DNA of 28,998 bases. It comes from Betaproteobacteria bacterium UBA5582. GTDB lineage: Bacteria > Pseudomonadota > Gammaproteobacteria > Burkholderiales > Rhodocyclaceae. The number at the start of each line of letters is the position of its first letter. Position 1 is the first letter of the stretch. The notes beneath the pieces are model-generated. The model saw nothing but the letters and a program-made list of their open reading frames with translations, did not search any database and was not told where the DNA came from. The translations under genes were made by a program, and so were the position numbers. The DNA lies in NCBI GenBank assembly GCA_002425245.1, contig DILW01000111.1, forward strand, positions 948 through 29,945, in the 5' to 3' direction. Of the stretch, positions 26,109-28,998 are shown one piece after another.

Positions 26109-27299
26109 TTACAGTTGTTGTGTGAATTGAACGATGCGGCGGCTGGCTTCCAGGCATTCTTCCAGGCCGGCGACCAGGGCGATGCGGACGAAGCCGGCAC
26201 CCGGATTGACGCCCTGCCATTCGCGGGCGAGGAAACTGCCGGGCAGAACCACGACATTATAGTGTTCGAGCAGGCCACGGGCGAACTCGGTATCGGCGAT
26301 CGGCGTGCGTGCCCACAAGTAAAAGCTGGCGTCGGGCATGCCGGTGCCGAGTACGCTGGCAATCTGCGGCGTGCAGGCAGCGAACTTCTCGCGGTACTGG
26401 TCTCGGTTGTCCAGCACGTGGGCCTCGTCGTTCCAGGCGGCGACCGAAGCGGCCTGGATCGGTGGGGCCATGGCACAGCCGTGGTAGGTGCGGTAGAGCA
26501 GGAATTTCTTCAGGATCTGCGCGTCGCCGGCGACGAAACCCGAACGCATGCCGGGCACGTTGGAGCGCTTCGACAGGCTGGAGAACATCACCAGGCGCTC
26601 GTTCGTTCGGCCGAGCAGCTTGGCGGCTTGCAGACCACCAATGGGCGGGTTGGCCTCGTCGAAGAAGATTTCGGAATAGCACTCGTCGGAGGCAATGACG
26701 AAGCCGTACTTGTCGGAGAGCGCGAACAGCGTCTTCCACTCAGCCAGCGACAGCACCTTGCCGGTCGGGTTACCCGGCGAACAGACGTAGAACAACTGCA
26801 CGCGCGCCCACTCGGCGGGCGTCAGCTGGTCGTAATCGAAGGCGAAGCCGTTCTCCGGCAGGTTGTTGAGGAAACGTGGCTCGGCCCCGGCCAGGTAAGC
26901 GGCCCCTTCGTAAATCTGATAGAAGGGATTCGGGCTGACGACGATGGGCGTGGTGCCCTGGCTTGGATCGATCAGCGTCTGGGCGAAAGAGAACAGCGCT
27001 TCGCGCGAACCGTTGACCGGCAGGATTTCGGTTTCCGGGTCGAGTTCCAGTCCGTAACGACGCGTGCACCATTCGCCGATGGCGTGGCGCAGGGCCGGAA
27101 TGCCCTGGGTGGTCGGGTAGTTGGCCAGGCCGCGCAGATTGGCTTGCAACGTGTCGATGATGAACTGCGGCGTGGCATGCTGCGGCTCGCCGATGGACAG
27201 TTTGATTTCCTTGTACTGCGGGTTCGGGCTGACGCCGGCGAACAGCGCGCGCAGTTTTTCGAAGGGGTAGGGCTGGAGTTGAGCGAGGTGGGGATTCAC
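26109..27299 (-). CDS. dapC: N-succinyldiaminopimelate aminotransferase (DapC)
   Basis: DapC is a PLP enzyme that transaminates N-succinyl-2-amino-6-ketopimelate with glutamate. The 396-residue protein is a class I aminotransferase: VNGSREALFSFAQTL near the cofactor phosphate, VVSPNPFYQIYEGAAYLAG, YVCSPGNPTGKVLSL, VIASDECYSEIFF, and the PLP lysine in FSSLSKRSNVPGMRSGF. The start is taken as GTG 27299, giving MNPHLAQLQPYPFEKLRAL, which matches the usual family N-terminus. TTG 27332 is also in frame, and neither has a good ribosome site. It is the first gene of the leftward series with dapD, pilU and dapE, and is divergent from smc. Confidence 0.93.
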   Translation of the reverse strand: MNPHLAQLQPYPFEKLRALFAGVSPNPQYKEIKLSIGEPQHATPQFIIDTLQANLRGLANYPTTQGIPALRHAIGEWCTRRYGLELDPETEILPVNGSREALFSFAQTLIDPSQGTTPIVVSPNPFYQIYEGAAYLAGAEPRFLNNLPENGFAFDYDQLTPAEWARVQLFYVCSPGNPTGKVLSLAEWKTLFALSDKYGFVIASDECYSEIFFDEANPPIGGLQAAKLLGRTNERLVMFSSLSKRSNVPGMRSGFVAGDAQILKKFLLYRTYHGCAMAPPIQAASVAAWNDEAHVLDNRDQYREKFAACTPQIASVLGTGMPDASFYLWARTPIADTEFARGLLEHYNVVVLPGSFLAREWQGVNPGAGFVRIALVAGLEECLEASRRIVQFTQQL

Positions 27300-27392
27300 T
27301 GGATCGATTTCGGTGACGGCGAAAAGCGACAATTATCGCTGAAATCGGCCGTGCTGGGACGCGCGCCCGCGGGCGGCGGTGCCGGGCGACGG

Positions 27393-27401
27393 TGCTATCA
27401 T
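27393..27401 (+). promoter_or_regulatory. Possible extended -10 promoter of smc
   Basis: TGCTATCAT is an extended -10 element (TGN followed by TATCAT, five of six bases of the consensus) located 46 bases upstream of the smc ATG. No good -35 is seen in the very GC-rich sequence before it, which is compatible with an extended -10 promoter. Confidence 0.4.
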
Positions 27402-27446
27402 ACGGCCCCCGATGTGGCGGGCATGTAAGCCGCCGTTAAACCGCGC

Positions 27447-28951
27447 ATGCGCCTGACCAAACTCAAACTCGCCGGCTTCAAGTCCTTTGTCGACCCCACC
27501 ACCGTTTCCCTGCCCGGGCAACTGGTCGGTGTCGTCGGGCCGAACGGTTGCGGCAAGTCGAACATCATGGATGCGGTGCGCTGGGTGCTGGGCGAGTCGA
27601 AGGCCTCCGAACTGCGCGGCGAGTCGATGATGGACGTCATCTTCAACGGTTCGACCAACAGGAAACCGGTGTCGCGCGCCTCCGTCGAGCTGATCTTCGA
27701 CAACTCGCTCGGCCGGGCTTTGGGCCAGTGGTCGCAGTACGCCGAACTGTCGGTCAAGCGGGTGCTGACCCGGCAAGGCCAGTCGGACTACTTCATCAAC
27801 AACCAGAAGGTCCGGCGCAAGGACATCACCGATCTCTTCCTTGGTACCGGGCTGGGGCCGCGCGCCTACGCGATCATCGGTCAGGGCATGATCTCGCGCA
27901 TCATCGAGGCGCGCCCCGACGACCTGCGCGTCTTCCTCGAAGAAGCGGCCGGCGTCACCCGCTACAAGGAGCGGCGCAAGGAAACCCAGGGGCGCCTCGA
28001 AGACACTCGCGAGAACCTGCTGCGCGTCGAGGACATCCGCGAGGAGTTGGGTCACCAGATCGAACGTCTCGAATCGCAGGCCGAGATTGCCCGCCGCTAC
28101 CACGCGCTCAATCAGCAATTGGTCCAGAAACAGCAACTGCTGTGGTTGCTGAAGCGACGCGAAGCCGAGGCCGAACGCCAGCGCCTGGCGCTCGACGTCG
28201 AGCGGACGACAACCGAACTCGAAGCGCAAAGCGCCGCACTGCGCGAAACCGAAGCGCGCGCCGAGGAAACCCGGGAAGCCCATTTCGCTGCCGGTGATGC
28301 CCTGCACAACGCGCAGAGCGAGATGTACGCGGCCAATGCCGAGGTTGCCCGGCTGGAGGCCGAAATCCGCCATCGCCGCGAATCGCGCAGCCAGCTCGAA
28401 GCCCGTCTGGTGCAACTGGAAGACGAGCTGGCGCACTGGACGCAGAACGCCGAAAAACTGGCCGAAGACCGGCAAAAATGGGAGGAAATGCAGGAAATTA
28501 CCCGCCTGCGCGTCGAGGAAGCCGAGGAGCGCCTGCACGCCCAGATGAACCTGGCACCGCAGGTCGAGGAAGACCATGCGCAGGCGCTGGAGGAACTGCA
28601 GCGGCTGAAGACGCGCACCGCCAACGGCGAGCAGAAGCTGGAAGTCGAGCAGACTCACAAGGCGCACGCCCAGCGTTCGCTGCAGGCCATCGTGCAGCGC
28701 CGGGAGCGCCTGCGCGACGAGACTTTCGGCGAGGCGCCGGACGAACTCGAAGTGGCCGAGAAGGAAGAAGAACTGGAGTTGCTGCGCGAGGAACTCGCCG
28801 GCGATCAGGAACACCTGCAGCAATTGCAGGAGGAAATGCCGCAACTGGAAGCCAAGCGCAAGACCGTGCAGGGCGAACTGCAGCGGCTGGAGCGCGAGCT
28901 GGCGGCCGGGCAGGCACGCCGCGCCGCACTCGAACAGATGCAGGCGAAGAC
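27447..28951 (+). CDS. smc: Chromosome segregation protein SMC (N-terminal part, cut by end of true sequence)
   Basis: SMC is the ATPase core of the condensin complex that compacts and separates chromosomes. The visible 501 residues start MRLTKLKLAGFKSFVDPTTV, have Walker A GPNGCGKSN near residue 32, the motif WVLGESKASELRGESM, and YAIIGQGMISRIIEARPDDLRVFLEEAAGVTRYKERR (given here only by its key parts QGMISRII and EEAAGVTRYKERR). From about residue 165 it is a glutamate-, leucine- and arginine-rich coiled coil. Hinge, second coil and C-terminal ATPase half are absent because the sequence ends. The frame stays open to 28998, but from 28952 onward the bases are adapter, so residues after MQAKT are artificial. 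Confidence 0.95.
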
Positions 28952-28998
28952 AGATCGGAAGAGGGGCGTGGAGGGGAAGAGGGTAGATCTCGGGGGTG
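28952..28998 (+). other. Illumina adapter read-through (sequencing artefact)
   Basis: The last 47 bases begin AGATCGGAAGAG and continue in register with the standard Illumina adapter read-through (CGTCGTGTAGGGAAAGAG, then TGTAGATCTCGGTGGTC). By hand alignment 40 of 47 bases are identical without gaps, and all seven differences are changes to G. That pattern fits low-quality read ends with G-biased errors. These bases are not part of the genome and should be trimmed. Confidence 0.95.

Noticed and set aside
25137..27428. 763-codon open frame on the plus strand
   Set aside because: Antisense shadow running across dapD and dapC, both clearly identified on the other strand.
28953..28998. C-terminal residues DRKRGVEGKRVDLGG of the smc frame
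   Set aside because: Translated from adapter bases, not genomic sequence.

Overview
The window is GC-rich, gene-dense proteobacterial DNA. The gene set (lutABC with a FadR-family regulator, ppsA, PilU inside a dapC-dapD-dapE-prmB run, smc) and the protein sequences suggest a betaproteobacterium, probably of the Rhodocyclaceae (Dechloromonas/Azonexus type). That placement is inference from protein resemblance, not a search result. I find 22 protein genes, two of them cut by the window ends (lutB on the left, smc on the right). I see no tRNA, rRNA, CRISPR array or insertion sequence. No gene-free stretch exceeds 300 bases; the longest is about 200 bases (5773-5973).

Region 1 (1-5850) is lactate and three-carbon metabolism. 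A leftward lutA-lutC-lutB operon for L-lactate oxidation is divergent from a rightward LldR/PdhR-like regulator followed 37 bases later by ppsA (PEP synthase). Three copies of a GGTCTTACC operator lie on the two promoters, so lactate oxidation, and probably pyruvate-to-PEP conversion, appear to be under one pyruvate/lactate-type regulator. A clean rho-independent terminator closes ppsA.

Region 2 (5850-18960) is the accessory part. Two rightward polysaccharide genes (a WcaJ/GumD-type phosphoglycosyl transferase and a sugar-nucleotide pyrophosphorylase) and a third (O-antigen ligase/polymerase family) flank a leftward type VI secretion cargo cassette of about 8.8 kb: vgrG, DUF4123 adaptor, a 992-residue VasX-like membrane-targeting effector, and two related multi-pass membrane proteins that are the best immunity candidates. 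The wcaJ upstream region carries GTCAT-type direct repeats phased at 11 bases, as in PhoB/OmpR-type sites. The cassette is the most interesting system here.

Region 3 (19010-27446) is housekeeping: pepD, a small unknown gene facing it tail-to-tail, then a compact leftward series dapC-dapD-pilU-dapE-prmB-spermidine synthase-like gene, combining lysine/peptidoglycan precursor synthesis, twitching motility and ribosomal protein methylation. smc starts divergently from dapC and runs to the end.

The last 47 bases (28952-28998) are not genomic. They match the Illumina adapter read-through sequence with seven differences, all of them changes to G. The true sequence ends at about 28951, which is probably a contig end.
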